A stretch of DNA of 64,000 nucleotides from Erwinia_E haradaeae_A (GTDB lineage Bacteria; Pseudomonadota; Gammaproteobacteria; Enterobacterales; Enterobacteriaceae): the NCBI RefSeq assembly GCF_900698965.1, contig NZ_LR217725.1, positions 1-64,000 of the forward strand, in the 5' to 3' direction. Positions within the stretch are counted from its first letter, which is position 1, and the number at the start of each line of letters is the position of its first letter. The translations under genes were made by a program, and so were the position numbers. This document shows positions 10,083 to 20,030 of the stretch, one piece after another. A model generated the notes under the pieces. That model was not told where the DNA came from. It made no database searches and worked only from the letters and a program-made list of their open reading frames with translations.

Positions 10083-10898
10083 TTAAGCGCGAAGTGCAGC
10101 TTGTGTAAATACCTTCTTATCGCTCCAACGCAACATCGTGAGACATCCGCCCCAGCAACAACCAGTATCTAACGCAATCACTCCTTTAGGTACTCCTCTA
10201 CCCGCTAGCGCCGCCCAGTGTCCAAAGATGATAGTATAGTCTTTTGAAATATTTCTTGGCATCCCAAACCATGGCTTTAACGAGGGCATTACCCGATGAG
10301 GCAATTCTTTTGAAATCATATCTAGCTGACCACTAGGTAAACAATATCTCATACGTGTTAAGGCGTTGGTGATAAAACGTAATCGTGCCATTCCAGTTAA
10401 ATGTGGTGACCAATAATTTGGAAAATCCCCATACATTTCATCAAGAAATAGCTGATAGCTGTTAGAGCTCAGTATCAATGCAATTTCGTTTGCACACGTC
10501 CTGGCTGTGTTAAGATCCCACTGAGGTGTAATTCCTGCATGAGACATGATGATCTTACGTTCTTCATCAATCTGTACTAAAGGTTGACATCGTAGCCAAT
10601 CAATTAGTGATCTAATATCATTAGATACCAGTAATGTATTGAGACAATCTTTTGGTTTATTACGACGTTTTCCCGCATAAATTGCTAAAAGATGTAGATC
10701 ATGATTACCTAAAACTAGCTTAACACACTGACCTAGTCTTTTCACAAAACGCAATACTTCAAGAGAATTCGGACCCCTGGCAACTAAATCGCCGGTTAAC
10801 CACAACTGATCGGTATCAGGATTGAATTTTACTTGAGCTAGTAATAACTGTAACTCATTATAACAACCATGAATATCACCAATAAAGTAAGTGCTCAT
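10083..10898 (-). CDS. apaH: bis(5'-nucleosyl)-tetraphosphatase (symmetrical)
   Basis: Hydrolyses Ap4A to two ADP and, in E. coli, also removes Np4 caps from RNA 5' ends. It is a metallophosphatase: the motifs are GDIHGC at the N-terminus, GDLVARG, GNHD, a His in MSHAGIT and GHWA near the C-terminus. It has 271 residues against 280 in E. coli, lacking only the variable tail. In E. coli it ends the surA-pdxA-rsmA-apaG-apaH operon; here it stands alone between two spacers of about 0.9 kb, so the rest of that operon is lost or moved. Confidence 0.97.
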   Translation of the reverse strand: MSTYFIGDIHGCYNELQLLLAQVKFNPDTDQLWLTGDLVARGPNSLEVLRFVKRLGQCVKLVLGNHDLHLLAIYAGKRRNKPKDCLNTLLVSNDIRSLIDWLRCQPLVQIDEERKIIMSHAGITPQWDLNTARTCANEIALILSSNSYQLFLDEMYGDFPNYWSPHLTGMARLRFITNALTRMRYCLPSGQLDMISKELPHRVMPSLKPWFGMPRNISKDYTIIFGHWAALAGRGVPKGVIALDTGCCWGGCLTMLRWSDKKVFTQAALRA

Positions 10899-11814
10899 AT
10901 ATTAACCAGCAGACTAAAATATGTGTAACTAGGTAAGTTATACCTTGTTTGCTCAATAGAGTTTATGACAAAATAACCATAAATCATATCAATATCGACT
11001 TATTAATCTAGTGTTGTATTATTTAAAAATTTCACTTGCATTGAATGGTCCATACATACTATAGCAATTACTATTTGGTTATGTGTGTGCATGCATGCTG
11101 TTTCTGAAAATCTACTAGAATCTTATGTTTTTGAATTTTTAAAAACAACAACCTCTAACATTTGGTTTGGAGTTATGAGAATCAGCACGCCCTCATAACA
11201 AAAAAGTAATATCCAAACAAATCTGCTCTACTCTAGAGATACTCAAGACTTCTAAGATAAAATCTAGTACTGTATGATTAAAATATGAGTATTTAAAAAC
11301 TATCTATAGTATTGCACTCAGCTTGAGCAATATTAAATAGCGCTGTATGTTGGTATATCTATAGTAAATATTCTGTAGAAAACAGGATAACTGCCTGGAT
11401 ATTATCTAATATTAGTACTTTCTAATAATTACATGTAACGGTTGTTGGATGGTTTATTCTGATCGATACAATAGGCACAAATATTACCTGACCTACATGC
11501 CAAGATCTTCAAAAAGTACCCAGGCAATATCGAGAAGAGATTATGCTTTTATTTTACGATCTACTATACGTCATTGATCTCTAGATTTTTATTCTCAAAT
11601 GTATCGATTTATAGTGATAACGCTGCCAAGAAATAAAACCTGGGTATACATCAAACCTCATAATAATGCAGAGATTTTCACATACCTCATAATAAGGATG
11701 TATTATTTTATTTTTATTGCGCTTAGATCTGCTGTGACTCGTTACAGGAAATAAACAAGACTTTTATGCTTGCTAAAACCTTACATTACGCAAAAGGTTA
11801 ATAATGTTTACCAA
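10899..11814. other. spacer between apaH and rplS
   Basis: No coding frame, tRNA or repeat of note, apart from a small hairpin at 11775-11799 next to rplS. The sequence is A+T-rich and looks like decayed DNA. Confidence 0.5.
11775..11799 (-). terminator. weak candidate terminator of the rplS operon
   Basis: Read on the minus strand, AACCTT and AAGGTT flank an intervening stretch of about a dozen bases just after the rplS stop, and the stem runs into a short T run. The stem is only six pairs, so it is weak. Confidence 0.35.
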
Positions 11815-12162
11815 TCAGCAGAGACGCTCCTTAATACGTGCTGCCTTACCAGTACGCTCACGGAGATAGTATAATTTTGCTTTACGCACAGAACCACGAC
11901 GTTTAATGATAATGCCGTGAATCATAGAAGAATGAGTTTGAAAAACGCGCTCAACACCTTCTCCACTAGCTATCTTGCGAACTGTAAATGCAGAGTTCAA
12001 TCCACGATTGCGAATAGCAATTACAACGCCCTCGAAGGCTTGTAGACGTTTTTTTATGCCTTCAAACACCCATACTGTAACTTCTACAGAGTCGCCAGAA
12101 CGGAAGGAAGGTATATTTTTCTTAAGCTGTTCTTTTTCGATTTGTTGCAGTATGCCACTCAT
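11815..12162 (-). CDS. rplS: 50S ribosomal protein L19
   Basis: Large-subunit protein at the 30S-50S interface. It has 115 residues, as in E. coli, with the conserved PSFRSGDSVEVTVWV and RNRGLNSAFTVRKI blocks and the C-terminus KLYYLRERTGKAARIKERL. Last gene of the rpsP-rimM-trmD-rplS operon, 54 bases after trmD, in the same order as in E. coli. Confidence 0.98.
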   Translation of the reverse strand: MSGILQQIEKEQLKKNIPSFRSGDSVEVTVWVFEGIKKRLQAFEGVVIAIRNRGLNSAFTVRKIASGEGVERVFQTHSSMIHGIIIKRRGSVRKAKLYYLRERTGKAARIKERLC

Positions 12163-12216
12163 TATGTCACCATAATTTTAAGTTAGTGAATCGTTTAACA
12201 TAGGATTGTTCTTATA

Positions 12217-12969
12217 TTATAGTTTTTTTAATTTTAGGTGCTCACCCTGGCATTCCCTCAGTAAAGACTCTTGCTCTTGACTAAGCTCTAGATTTACCAG
12301 CAATTCCGGCCTACGCAGCCAAGTACGTAGTATTGACTGCTTCATCCGCCAGCGTTTAATATTATCGTGATCTCCTGATAATAAAACAGGCGGCACTTCC
12401 TGACCTTCTGATATTTTTGGCCTGGTATAGTGTGGGTGATCTAGCAAACCATTAACAAAAGAATCTTGTTTGGCTGAAGATTTTTTACCTAAAACACCAG
12501 GTAAAAGACGAGAAATTGCATCAATAAGCGTCATAGCTGGTAATTCCCCTCCGCTTAGTACATAGTCTCCAACAGACCATTCTTCATCGATATCGCTTTG
12601 AATAATACGCTCGTCAATTCCTTCATAGCGACCACAGACTAAAATTAATTTTTGATAGTTTGCGAGTTTTGATACCCCGTACTGATCAAGCTTATAACCC
12701 TGAGGTGATAAATAGATCACCTTTGCACCTACGCCTGCCGCTTCTTTGGCAGCTTGGATGCTATCTCTTAATGGTTGTACTGTCATTAACATCCCTGGAC
12801 CACCACCATAAACGCGTTTATCTACAGTACAATGCCTATCATGCGTGAAATCACGTGGATTCCAGCTCTTAAAGCTAATACGACCGTTTTTAATTGCCCG
12901 ACCAGTTACTCCATGCTCGGTAATAGCGTAAAACATTGCAGGAAAAAGACTTATCACACCAATCCACAT
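12217..12969 (-). CDS. trmD: tRNA (guanine-N1-)-methyltransferase
   Basis: Methylates G37 next to the anticodon of tRNAs reading CUN, CCN and CGG, preventing +1 frameshifts. SPOUT-class knotted fold: the AdoMet-binding part shows YLSPQG, LILVCGRYEGIDERI and DYVLSGGELPAM. The N-terminus is MWIGVISLFPAMF, with GGGPGMLM further on. It has 250 residues against 255 in E. coli. Third gene of its operon, 49 bases after rimM. Confidence 0.98.
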   Translation of the reverse strand: MWIGVISLFPAMFYAITEHGVTGRAIKNGRISFKSWNPRDFTHDRHCTVDKRVYGGGPGMLMTVQPLRDSIQAAKEAAGVGAKVIYLSPQGYKLDQYGVSKLANYQKLILVCGRYEGIDERIIQSDIDEEWSVGDYVLSGGELPAMTLIDAISRLLPGVLGKKSSAKQDSFVNGLLDHPHYTRPKISEGQEVPPVLLSGDHDNIKRWRMKQSILRTWLRRPELLVNLELSQEQESLLRECQGEHLKLKKL

Positions 12970-13018
12970 ATGTTTCTCTAGAATGCAATCTTGGTATAAG
13001 ATGATAAAAATTGTCTCA

Positions 13019-13570
13019 TTAACACTCTGTGCTCCAGTCTACAGAAATTATGCGAGTCATAAGATTAACGTCCTTAATTACTATTCTCTCAATAAATGGA
13101 ATCAATCTCTCTCTTGTATGGCGATTGTCTTGTAAATTGGCATGCACGATAAGCACGTCATTTGCACCGGTTTCAATGATTTGTACAACTTTACCTAATG
13201 CATGGCGTTCTGTATTGATAACTTGGCAGCCAACAAGATCTTTCCAGTAAAAGTCACCATCCTGCAGTACTGGTAGGCTTTCTGAATCTATAATTAATTC
13301 ATAGTTAGTGAGTCTCTCTGTTACGTTATTACGATTCTCAATTCCCTTTACTTTAATAATTAATTGATTTTTATACTTCTTCCATTTTTCTAGCTCAAGT
13401 AGATGCCATTGACCACCTCTCTGAATAAACCAGGGTTGATAATGGATCATGCTTGTAACCACCTCGGTATAAGAAGAAACTTTTAACCAACCATAAACAC
13501 CATAAGGGGGACCCATCATTCCTATGCTTAATGGGTTGAAGGGAGGCTGGACACTCATGGGTTGTGTCAT
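13019..13570 (-). CDS. rimM: ribosome maturation factor RimM
   Basis: Assists late maturation of the 30S head and binds S19. It has 183 residues against 182 in E. coli, with the N-terminal barrel (GMMGPPYGVYGWLKV, YQPWFIQRGGQW) and the PRC-type C-terminal domain (GDFYWKDLVGCQV, ETGANDVLIV, RLIPFI). Its ATG overlaps the rpsP stop in an ATGA (13567-13570), so translation is probably coupled. A second in-frame ATG four codons in is an alternative start. Confidence 0.96.
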   Translation of the reverse strand: MTQPMSVQPPFNPLSIGMMGPPYGVYGWLKVSSYTEVVTSMIHYQPWFIQRGGQWHLLELEKWKKYKNQLIIKVKGIENRNNVTERLTNYELIIDSESLPVLQDGDFYWKDLVGCQVINTERHALGKVVQIIETGANDVLIVHANLQDNRHTRERLIPFIERIVIKDVNLMTRIISVDWSTEC

Positions 13571-13836
13571 GTTGAGCGCTTGACGCGATCATCCTGTGTT
13601 TTTATTTTTTTTATTAGTTTATACACCCTATTAGATAAGCGTGCGCCTTGACTGATCCAGAGGTGAATACGCTCTAAATCTAAATGCAATGGCTCGGCAT
13701 TACCCGATGCAATGGGATTAAAAAATCCTACCCGCTCAATAAAGCGACCATCACGTGCATTACGATTATCTGTAACAACAACTTGATAAAATGGACGCTT
13801 CTTTGCCCCATGACGTGCTAAACGAATTATTACCAT
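13567..13836 (-). CDS. rpsP: 30S ribosomal protein S16
   Basis: Small-subunit assembly protein. It starts MVIIRLARHGAKKRPFYQVV and is 89 residues long against 82 in E. coli, with a slightly longer basic C-terminus ending KTQDDRVKRST. A GGAG ribosome site lies seven bases before the ATG. First gene of rpsP-rimM-trmD-rplS. A perfect 10/5/10 hairpin lies in the leader 31-55 bases upstream. Confidence 0.97.
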   Translation of the reverse strand: MVIIRLARHGAKKRPFYQVVVTDNRNARDGRFIERVGFFNPIASGNAEPLHLDLERIHLWISQGARLSNRVYKLIKKIKTQDDRVKRST

Positions 13837-13866
13837 AACAATTCTCCATACTGAGACAATGATTTA

Positions 13867-13891
13867 GCCTTATTATTATACATAATAAGGC
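13867..13891. repeat. perfect hairpin in the rpsP leader
   Basis: GCCTTATTAT (13867-13876), a 5-base loop, ATAATAAGGC (13882-13891). It sits upstream of the rpsP ribosome site and could be in the 5' untranslated RNA. Whether it regulates the operon cannot be told; no T tract follows on the minus strand. Confidence 0.75.
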
Positions 13892-14122
13892 ATAGAACTA
13901 TATTCTACTCGTATAAATTTTGAGTGACTGATGCATTATCTCAAACCTTATATTACACAAAATTACATATTAATTATTATTAATAACAGTCAATTTTATT
14001 CAGTCTTAATGTAATCTACATTACACCTGGCCTTGCACGATAGGTATATAAAATATATATAGATATATAAAATCTCTAATTCTAATATCCATTGAAATGA
14101 ATATTTCACATATGTACGGTTC

Positions 14123-17100
14123 TTAACCTAGCTGTTTACGAGCATTACGAAAAATACGTATCCAGGGTCCATCGATTCCCCATTCTAGTGGATGCCACGA
14201 ATGAGTAATGGTACGGTATACGCGCTCTGGGTGCGGCATCATAATCGTAACGCAACCACTCTCGTTAGTTACCGCAGTGATTCCGCGTGGCGAACCATTG
14301 GGGTTGGCTGGATATTTCTCAGTTATTTTACCAAAATTATCAACAAAACGTAACGCTACTAACCTTTTGTTTTCTAAATGTTTTAGCTGAAGCGCGCTGC
14401 CCATCTCTGCATAACCTTCAGCATGCGCTACTACAATAGGAATTCGTGAGCCACTCATACCATCTAATAAAAGTGATACAGTACTTTCAACCTCTACTAA
14501 ACTAAATCGGCTTTCAAAGCGTTCTGATTGATTACGAACAAAACGAGGCCAGGCTGTGCTGCCTGGTATAAGTTCACGAAGATTAGAGAGCATTTGGCAG
14601 CCATTGCATACACCTAACGTCAACGTTTGTTGGCGCTGAAAGAATGCTGTAAATTCGTCTCTCAAAAAATTATTGAATAAAATTGACTTAGCCCATCCTT
14701 CACCTGCACCAAGTGCATCGCCATATGAAAAACCTCCACACGCGACTAAAACGTGAAAATCCTGTAAACGGTGACGACCTGACAACAGATCACTCATGTG
14801 AACATCAATTACCTCAAATCCAGCTTCATAAAACGCAGCAGCCATCTCAACATGAGAATTAACACCCTGTTCACGCAAAACTGCTACTTTAGGTTTAATC
14901 CCAGTAGAAATTAATAGAGAGACAATGTCTTCTTGCGGATCAAAGGTAAGTACAACATTGAGTCCTGGATCCTGAGTATTCAGTTTACCTGTATGCTCTT
15001 CATCCGCGCAGTCCGGGTTATCACGAAGACGCTGGATCTGCCAGGTCGTTTCCGCCCACCAAGCACGTAAAGTAGATCGACTTTGACTATAAATTATTGA
15101 TGAACCTCGAGAAATTCTGAAGCAATCACCGCTTGTAGCTTTTCCTAAGAGATGCACACAAGAGCTCAATTGATGATCCGCTAGAATTTTTCTCACCGAA
15201 TGTATATCAGTAGTAGCTATCTGAATGACTGCGCCAAGCTCTTCATTAAAGAGCACCGCCAAATTATCGTGATCAAGACTGGCAATATCAATCTCCATCC
15301 CGCAATGTCCAGAAAAGGTCATTTCTGCAAGTGTCATGAATAGTCCGCCGTCTGATCGATCATGATAGGCAAGAATATACCCCTTGAAAAGAAGTTCCTG
15401 GACGGCAGTCCAAAAATTTGCTAATTGCTGTACATTGCGTATATCTGCAGTGTGAGCTCCTAACTGACGGTAAACTTGTGATAAAGCCGTAGCACCTAAA
15501 GCGTTATGACCATTTCCTAGATCAATAAGTAACAGTGTATTATCACAAATCTTGAGTTGTGGTGTTACCGTTTTTCGTATGTCCTCTACACGAGAAAAAG
15601 CAGTAATGACTAGGGACAAAGGTGAGGTAACCTCATGCTCTATATTGTCCTGATTCCAGTAAGTTTTCATAGACATTGAATCTTTACCTACTGGAATGGT
15701 AATGCCAAGCTCTGGACATAATTTCTCGCTAATCTCTTGTACTGCAGAGTAGAGCCCCGCCTCTTCACCTGGATGACCAGAAGCAACCATCCAATTTGCC
15801 GATAATTTTATACGCGACATAGAGCCGATGTATGTTGTAACAATATTAGTAATAGCCTCACCAACGGCTAATCTAGCAGAAGCCACAAAGTTTAATAAGG
15901 CAACTGGAGTGCGTTCGCCAATCGCCATTGCTTCACCATAATAACAATCTCGTGATAAGCTAGCGCTAGTTACCGCACAATTAGCTACTGGAATCTGCCA
16001 TGGGCCTATCATTTGATCACGAGTAACCATACCACCAATAGAACGATCACAGATCGTAACTAAAAACGTCTTCTCTGCCACTGCAGGTAAATGTAATATA
16101 CGGTATACTGCATCAGGAATAGATATATCATCGCGAATAAGTTGTTTACCTATTACTTGAAAACTTGAAACAGTACGTATCATCGTAGGCGTATGACCTA
16201 ACAAAAGATCAACTGGAATGTCAATTACGGTAGTACCAAAATAGCTGTCAAACAGCGATATGTGTCTCTCTTGAATGGCCTCTCCAATTACTGAGTATGG
16301 TGCACGTTCACGCCTGCATATTGCATCGAAAAGTGAGATGCTTTGACTATGAATCGCTATAAGATAACGTTCCTGTGACTCGTTACACCAGATTTCTAAT
16401 GGACTCATACCGGGTTCACTATTCAGGATTGCACGTAAATTAAATTTTCCACCACATTGAGCATGGTGCATCATTTCTGGCACAGCATTAGAGAGTCCGC
16501 CCGCTCCTACGTCATGAATCGATAAAATTGGGTTATCTGGTCCTAATTGCCAACAACGATCAATCACTTCTTGACATCGACGCCCCATTTCCGGATTTTC
16601 ACGCTGAACAGATGAAAAATCATGATCTGAATTAGATTGTCCAGCGGTCACTGAAGAAGTTGTACCGCCACCTAATCCGATATTCATTGCCGGTCCACCC
16701 AAGACGATGATCTTAGCACCCGTCGTAATTATATCTTTTTCTACATGGTCTGCGCGAATATTCCCCATACCCCCCGCTAGCATAATAGGCTTGTGATAAC
16801 CACGTATTTCCTTGCCATTGTGGCTATCAACCCTTTCCTCATAAGTGCGAAAGTAGCCATTAAGTATAGGTCGACCAAATTCATTGTTAAATCCTGCCCC
16901 ACCAAGTGGAGCTTCAATCATGATATCTAATGCGCTAAAAATAGCATTTGGTTTACCGAAGTTCTCCTCCCATGGCTGCTCAAATCCTGGAATGCGTAAA
17001 TTTGATACCGAAAATCCTAAAAGTCCAGATTTAGGTTTTGCCCCTCGCCCAGTAGCGCCTTCATCACGAATTTCACCACCGGAACCAGTTGCAGCTCCTG

Positions 17101-18013
17101 GCCATGGAGAAATTGCTGTAGGGTGATTATGCGTTTCTACTTTCATGACAATATGTGTCATTTCTTGATGATAGCGATACAACCCTTCTGAATCAGAATA
17201 AAATCGACCAATGTCGTACCCCTGCATAACTGCTGCATTATCTTCGTAAGCAGATATAACATGATCTGGGGTTTTCTTGAGAGTATTTTTGATCATTTGA
17301 AATAATGATTTAGCCTGTTTTGTACCATCAATAATCCACTTCGCATTAAAGATTTTATGACGACAGTGTTCAGAATTAGCTTGAGCAAACATATATAGCT
17401 CAATATCTGTCGGATTTCTGCCTAGTTTATTAAACGCATCCATTAGATAATCGATTTCACTATCGGACAAAGCAAGACCAAGCCTCATGTTGGTCTTTAC
17501 TAAAACATCTCGCCCTAAGCTAAGAATATCGATAATTTTTAACGAGGTTTTAGCGGGCCTTGAAAATAAACATTCGGCTTGACACATATCAGTTAAAACA
17601 GTTTCTGTCATGCGGTCATGCAATAATATCGATAGCTCGCGCCACTGATATTGTGACAATTTAGGAGATTGAATATAAAAAGCCTTACCGCGTTCTAAAC
17701 GTAGAATCTGAGTTAAGGAGCAGTTTTTAACAAGATCAGTAGCTTTTGAAGACCATGCTGAAATAGTTCCTGGGCGTGGAGTGACTAGAATCATATGCCC
17801 TTGCAGGCTCTTCTGAGCTGCAGAAGGTCCATAACATAAAAGGCGCTGCAGGAGTGTTTTTTGATCTATAGTAAGTGGCTCACTTACATGGATAAAATGA
17901 ATATATTCAGTATGAATCTCTTTGATTGGGAGACAGGCTTCCTGACAGTCTCGAAGTAATTTTTTTACCCCACTTACCGCTAGAGCGGTAGGGCCACGTA
18001 GAATTTCCATCAT
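14123..18013 (-). CDS. purL: phosphoribosylformylglycinamidine synthase
   Basis: Fourth step of purine synthesis, FGAR plus glutamine and ATP to FGAM. It is the large single-chain proteobacterial form: 1296 residues against 1295 in E. coli. An N-terminal PurS-like part is followed by the tandem synthetase half-domains (THNHPTAISPWPGAATGSGG and GHPGEEAGLY regions). The C-terminal glutaminase has its nucleophile in GVCNGCQM and the His/Glu pair in MMPHPERV. All motifs I checked are intact, so the enzyme should work. It stands alone; purM and purN are about 10 kb away. Confidence 0.99.
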   Translation of the reverse strand: MMEILRGPTALAVSGVKKLLRDCQEACLPIKEIHTEYIHFIHVSEPLTIDQKTLLQRLLCYGPSAAQKSLQGHMILVTPRPGTISAWSSKATDLVKNCSLTQILRLERGKAFYIQSPKLSQYQWRELSILLHDRMTETVLTDMCQAECLFSRPAKTSLKIIDILSLGRDVLVKTNMRLGLALSDSEIDYLMDAFNKLGRNPTDIELYMFAQANSEHCRHKIFNAKWIIDGTKQAKSLFQMIKNTLKKTPDHVISAYEDNAAVMQGYDIGRFYSDSEGLYRYHQEMTHIVMKVETHNHPTAISPWPGAATGSGGEIRDEGATGRGAKPKSGLLGFSVSNLRIPGFEQPWEENFGKPNAIFSALDIMIEAPLGGAGFNNEFGRPILNGYFRTYEERVDSHNGKEIRGYHKPIMLAGGMGNIRADHVEKDIITTGAKIIVLGGPAMNIGLGGGTTSSVTAGQSNSDHDFSSVQRENPEMGRRCQEVIDRCWQLGPDNPILSIHDVGAGGLSNAVPEMMHHAQCGGKFNLRAILNSEPGMSPLEIWCNESQERYLIAIHSQSISLFDAICRRERAPYSVIGEAIQERHISLFDSYFGTTVIDIPVDLLLGHTPTMIRTVSSFQVIGKQLIRDDISIPDAVYRILHLPAVAEKTFLVTICDRSIGGMVTRDQMIGPWQIPVANCAVTSASLSRDCYYGEAMAIGERTPVALLNFVASARLAVGEAITNIVTTYIGSMSRIKLSANWMVASGHPGEEAGLYSAVQEISEKLCPELGITIPVGKDSMSMKTYWNQDNIEHEVTSPLSLVITAFSRVEDIRKTVTPQLKICDNTLLLIDLGNGHNALGATALSQVYRQLGAHTADIRNVQQLANFWTAVQELLFKGYILAYHDRSDGGLFMTLAEMTFSGHCGMEIDIASLDHDNLAVLFNEELGAVIQIATTDIHSVRKILADHQLSSCVHLLGKATSGDCFRISRGSSIIYSQSRSTLRAWWAETTWQIQRLRDNPDCADEEHTGKLNTQDPGLNVVLTFDPQEDIVSLLISTGIKPKVAVLREQGVNSHVEMAAAFYEAGFEVIDVHMSDLLSGRHRLQDFHVLVACGGFSYGDALGAGEGWAKSILFNNFLRDEFTAFFQRQQTLTLGVCNGCQMLSNLRELIPGSTAWPRFVRNQSERFESRFSLVEVESTVSLLLDGMSGSRIPIVVAHAEGYAEMGSALQLKHLENKRLVALRFVDNFGKITEKYPANPNGSPRGITAVTNESGCVTIMMPHPERVYRTITHSWHPLEWGIDGPWIRIFRNARKQLG

Positions 18014-18110
18014 AGTGAACGATCTCTTGTATGTCAGAGCTGTCTAGTGTCTAGACTGGTGCATAGAACAAAGCATGTTATATTATAGAATTTTCACTAG
18101 GCTTCAAAAC

Positions 18111-18150
18111 ATTGATTACTACTTCAATGCATTGATTACTACTTCAATAT
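18111..18150. repeat. 20-bp direct duplication
   Basis: ATTGATTACTACTTCAATGC at 18111-18130 is repeated at 18131-18150 with only the final two bases changed. A further partial copy (CTTCAA) precedes it. Located about 100 bases upstream of purL. Confidence 0.85.
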
Positions 18151-18180
18151 ACCTTTCAGACTATGTAATATGAAAGGTAT
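18149..18180. repeat. inverted repeat 10/12/10 upstream of purL
   Basis: ATACCTTTCA (18149-18158) and TGAAAGGTAT (18171-18180) pair perfectly. It adjoins the 20-bp duplication and lies upstream of purL. It does not resemble a PurR operator. Confidence 0.7.
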
Positions 18181-18310
18181 TACAATATTTGAGTTATCTT
18201 TAATGCATTGATATTCAGTAGTAATAATTGTAACTGATTCTAATTAGAACGAGATTTATGTTAATCTAATTTTTTACATTTCATAGAGTAAAAATTTTTT
18301 ATATAAATTA

Positions 18311-18358
18311 TACATAATATGTATTACATATCAGTACATAATATGTATTACATATAAG
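18311..18358. repeat. 24-bp direct duplication
   Basis: Two adjacent 24-bp copies (18311-18334, 18335-18358) beginning TACATAATATGTATTACATA differ at one base near the end. No known function. Confidence 0.85.
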
Positions 18359-18751
18359 TAATAACTGTTATGAAAATTTTTAATTATATTAAATGAATAT
18401 CATCCAATAAAATTATTGCACAACTATTACAGCGTGATCAGTAACGCTCAGCTGCTGATTAGCATCAATAACTAATTGTCCTCATGATGTTAAAACTCTC
18501 GTGGCGAATGTTATCATAATATGCATCACACAATAGCTATTATTCAATTTTTAGTAAGTAGTAAGCTCATTTTAATAAGCTAACTAATATTTACTCTGAG
18601 AGAAAGACGTTATACAGTATCAAGAAGATAAGATCTGTATCATTATCTAATGCTTGATGCATCATATAGTGTACCACAGTATTATTACGCAGTACCTTCA
18701 GATTGTTGTATAAATTTTTTTTTATTCTTACTATCTATGCCTATTACATAC

Positions 18752-18793
18752 TTATATCGTAATCTATACCATGCGGTATAGATTACGATATAA
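18752..18793. repeat. perfect 19-bp hairpin, 4-base loop
   Basis: TTATATCGTAATCTATACC (18752-18770), loop ATGC, exact reverse complement at 18775-18793. It lies in the middle of the tadA-purL spacer, about 740 bases from either gene, so it is not an obvious terminator for tadA. The strongest short hairpin in the window. Confidence 0.95.
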
Positions 18794-19501
18794 AAGGTCA
18801 AGTGACATCTGATCTCAATTAAGCCAGAGCACAATGGTAATGAAATTATAATTTATCGTATAGTCTTTTATGACATTGTCAATTCAAGCAAAAAAAATAC
18901 TACATATCTTCAATCTCTATGCATATCTGCATACACATCTAGACCATATACATGTAAATATGCATACATAATATTTTTTAGCATGACTTAATAAGTATAT
19001 ACTAAGGATAGTGCCATAGCTGTAATAGATTTCACCATAAACTGGTTTACATATAAATTGCGTACTGAAGCATTTAGAATAGGCTTAGATTAACGAATCT
19101 CTTAGTGCGCCTTGTGATTTCCATTGGTCGCATAATATAATTATATTATATCACGATAATGGCATCTCACTGAACACGCAGACATACGTTTAGCTATGTG
19201 AGCTTACGGATTAATAAATTGTAATTGACATAATTTAAATAAGTAACGCATCTATATAATCTAAATATGCTTTTCTTAGAGAGATAGCATATTAATACTA
19301 TACTTAAAATGTTACTCTATAACAACGTCTCAATCACAACCTAGTGATTCACTTTATACCAATTAATGCCTTACAGAAAATATTCTGAAATAATAATCAT
19401 TAGTGGCTCTTAATATCAAGTTTGTGTATCACGATATCAAATTATCTTAATAATGACATCCGTATCATCTAAGTGTGCTACGCGTACTACTTGCTACTCT
19501 A

Positions 19502-19529
19502 TCCTTCTAACCCATGCATTTAAGAAGGA
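19502..19529 (-). terminator. candidate tadA terminator
   Basis: On the minus strand, starting 13 bases after the tadA stop, TCCTTCT and AGAAGGA form a seven-pair stem with a 14-base loop. No T tract follows, so it may only protect the 3' end or act with Rho. Confidence 0.35.
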
Positions 19530-19541
19530 GATACTCTCAAG

Positions 19542-20030
19542 CTAAATAGGATTTTTATTGCTTGGGTTCTTTTCTGTTCTTCTCTGGTCAAAAAAATCAT
19601 GTAGCATGCTTGAGCATTGTTCTGATAATATGCCATAGGTAACTTGAACATAATGATTTATCACGGGGGATCCTAAAATTTTAAAACAGGAACTAGACGG
19701 ACTCGTTTTTGTGTCATAAGCTCCACACACTAATCGACTAATGCGACTGCAAATTATTGCACCAGTACACATTATGCAGGGCTCCAGGGTGACATATAGA
19801 GTTGACTTTAGGAGACGATAGTTTTGCAGGGTTTTGCCTCCGTGTCTTAGCGCAATAATTTCAGCATGCGCTGTTGGGTCATTAGACCTAATGGGCTGAT
19901 TCCATCCTTCACCGATAATCTGATTGTATAGTACTAGCACAGCGCCAACGGGAACTTCACCTTGATTCTTCGCTTCGCTTGCTAGCAAGATAGCACGCTT
20001 CATCCAGTATTCATCAGGATAATAGGCCAA
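19542..20030 (-). CDS. tadA: tRNA-specific adenosine deaminase
   Basis: Makes inosine 34 in tRNA-Arg(ACG), essential for reading CGN codons. Zinc site of the cytidine deaminase fold: H55 and catalytic E57 in DPTAHAEI, C85 and C88 in EPCIMC. It has 162 residues, near the E. coli length. The start is TTG at 20028-20030, supported by GGAG eight bases upstream and by the family-like N-terminus; an in-frame TGA lies further upstream. In E. coli it lies beyond mltF from purL and points the other way; here both genes are on the minus strand, which implies a local inversion. Confidence 0.95.
   Translation of the reverse strand: MAYYPDEYWMKRAILLASEAKNQGEVPVGAVLVLYNQIIGEGWNQPIRSNDPTAHAEIIALRHGGKTLQNYRLLKSTLYVTLEPCIMCTGAIICSRISRLVCGAYDTKTSPSSSCFKILGSPVINHYVQVTYGILSEQCSSMLHDFFDQRRTEKNPSNKNPI

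Larger units (their letters stand above)
18014..19541. other. 1.5 kb spacer between tadA and purL
   Basis: No readable gene. In E. coli mltF lies between purL and tadA, and this spacer is close to mltF in length, but no frame or fragment of it could be recognised. It holds two direct duplications (18111-18150, 18311-18358), a 10/12/10 hairpin (18149-18180) and the longest compact hairpin of the window (18752-18793). Confidence 0.6.
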
